Assembly (NCBI GenBank): GCA_046719305.1
Contig: JBDNDE010000279.1
Span: 1-6,186, forward strand
DNA from: RGDT01 sp046719305
GTDB lineage: Bacteria > Planctomycetota > Planctomycetia > Gemmatales > Gemmataceae
Direction of reading: 5' to 3'
Length of the DNA: 6,186 nt
Shown: one piece after another, positions 5,863 to 6,186 of the stretch
How the letters are laid out: each line of letters starts with the position of its first letter
Position numbering within the stretch: position 1 is the stretch's first letter
Notes under the pieces: generated by a model
Database searches by the model: none
What the model saw: the letters and a program-made list of their open reading frames with translations, nothing else
Told to the model about the DNA's origin: nothing
Made by a program: the position numbers and the translations under genes

Positions 5863-5908
5863 AAAAAAAAGAGAAAACCATCCAGGAAGACCTCTCCCGG
5901 ATGGTTTT
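5863..5908 (-). terminator. Strong intrinsic terminator
   Basis: On the minus strand AAAACCATCC (5899-5908) pairs perfectly with GGATGGTTTT (5874-5883). The 15-base interior can extend the stem by about five pairs (GGGAG with TTCCT, including G-U pairs), leaving a loop of about five bases. The stem ends in TTTT and is followed by CTC and eight Ts (5863-5870). It would end transcription of the partial gene at the right edge, whose stop lies about 120 bases upstream. It sits immediately before the deaminase-like gene, so an attenuator role is also possible. On the plus strand only four Ts follow, so the minus strand is the functional orientation. Confidence 0.85.
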
Positions 5909-6026
5909 GATGTAGCAACGGGTTGAGTAGCTGGCTTGGTTCACCCCACAACAGGATACCGTCGGAGGCAGACCAACAGGCCACACCCTCCACCAACCGG
6001 ACCCATCGCTCCGCTCGATGTGACGG

Positions 6027-6186
6027 TTACTTGGCCTTCTTGGCAGCCTGAAACTCCTCGGCCGACATTTTTTGCACGTTGCCGTTGTGCAACAAGACAT
6101 AGCCGCCCTGAGTGGGAGCATTCTTTTCGTAGGCTACGATGTCGGTTGTACCCTTGCCCACGTCGCCTTCGCCCGGCATTGGTACG
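6027..6186 (-). CDS. 3' end of an unidentified protein (cut by window edge)
   Basis: The last 53 codons of a minus-strand gene, ending in TAA at 6027-6029. The visible residues read VPMPGEGDVG near the edge, then TTDIVAYEKNAPTQGGYVLL, then a segment with HNGNVQKMSAEEFQ and a Lys/Ala tail. The alternation of short hydrophobic stretches (IVAYE, GYVLL, NVQKM) suggests a small beta-rich fold. I do not recognise the family. That the frame is coding is supported by its ordinary amino-acid mix and by the intrinsic terminator about 120 bases past the stop. The overlapping frame open on the same strand down to 5861 would run through the terminator and is Arg/Cys/Ser-rich, so I reject it. The start and most of the protein lie outside the window. 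Confidence 0.65.
   Translation of the reverse strand, partial: VPMPGEGDVGKGTTDIVAYEKNAPTQGGYVLLHNGNVQKMSAEEFQAAKKAK

Noticed and set aside
5853..5996. N-terminal extension of the deaminase-like protein to an ATG at 5996.
   Set aside because: The extension would be encoded through the intrinsic terminator and its T-run, and superfamily members start close to the G-C-I-P motif.
6004..6020. Inverted repeat CATCG/CGATG after the right-edge gene.
   Set aside because: The stem has only five pairs with a seven-base loop and no T-run; chance is likely, and a far better terminator lies downstream.

Overview
The window looks like an ordinary chromosomal segment of a bacterium, most likely a planctomycete (Planctomycetota). 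No single marker proves this. The support is a small cysteine-pair (MJ0042-like) zinc ribbon fused to a Lys/Ala/Pro-rich linker and membrane helices, a long proline-rich membrane-anchored protein ending in a LysM-like module, a glutamyl-tRNA synthetase with an extra segment after its KLSKR motif, weak or absent Shine-Dalgarno sequences at some starts, and moderately high GC. I see no phage, transposon, CRISPR, toxin-antitoxin or tRNA/rRNA signature.

Layout, left to right. (1) The 5' part of a biosynthetic arginine decarboxylase gene (speA) runs off the left edge on the minus strand. It has a plausible promoter and a leader hairpin in the 127-bp gap upstream. (2) A minus-strand gene follows for a 242-residue membrane protein with two zinc ribbons. 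(3) A 165-bp divergent spacer carries a tandem 10-bp direct repeat just ahead of the zinc-ribbon gene. (4) On the plus strand is a 615-residue proline-rich, membrane-anchored protein with tandem repeats and a C-terminal LysM-like domain. (5) After a 79-bp gap comes gltX (glutamyl-tRNA synthetase), also plus strand. (6) Converging on gltX with a 16-bp gap is a minus-strand dihydrodipicolinate-synthase superfamily gene. It most resembles 1-pyrroline-4-hydroxy-2-carboxylate deaminase of hydroxyproline catabolism. (7) A strong intrinsic terminator directly abuts the ribosome-binding site of that gene. (8) At the right edge is the 3' end of an unidentified minus-strand gene.

The genes do not form one pathway: polyamine synthesis, envelope proteins, translation and probable amino-acid catabolism sit side by side. 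I found no convincing new multi-gene system. The points most worth a second look are the terminator placed immediately before the deaminase-like gene, the near-identical 18-bp repeats in the envelope protein, the atypical glutamyl-tRNA synthetase, and the direct repeats next to two start codons.
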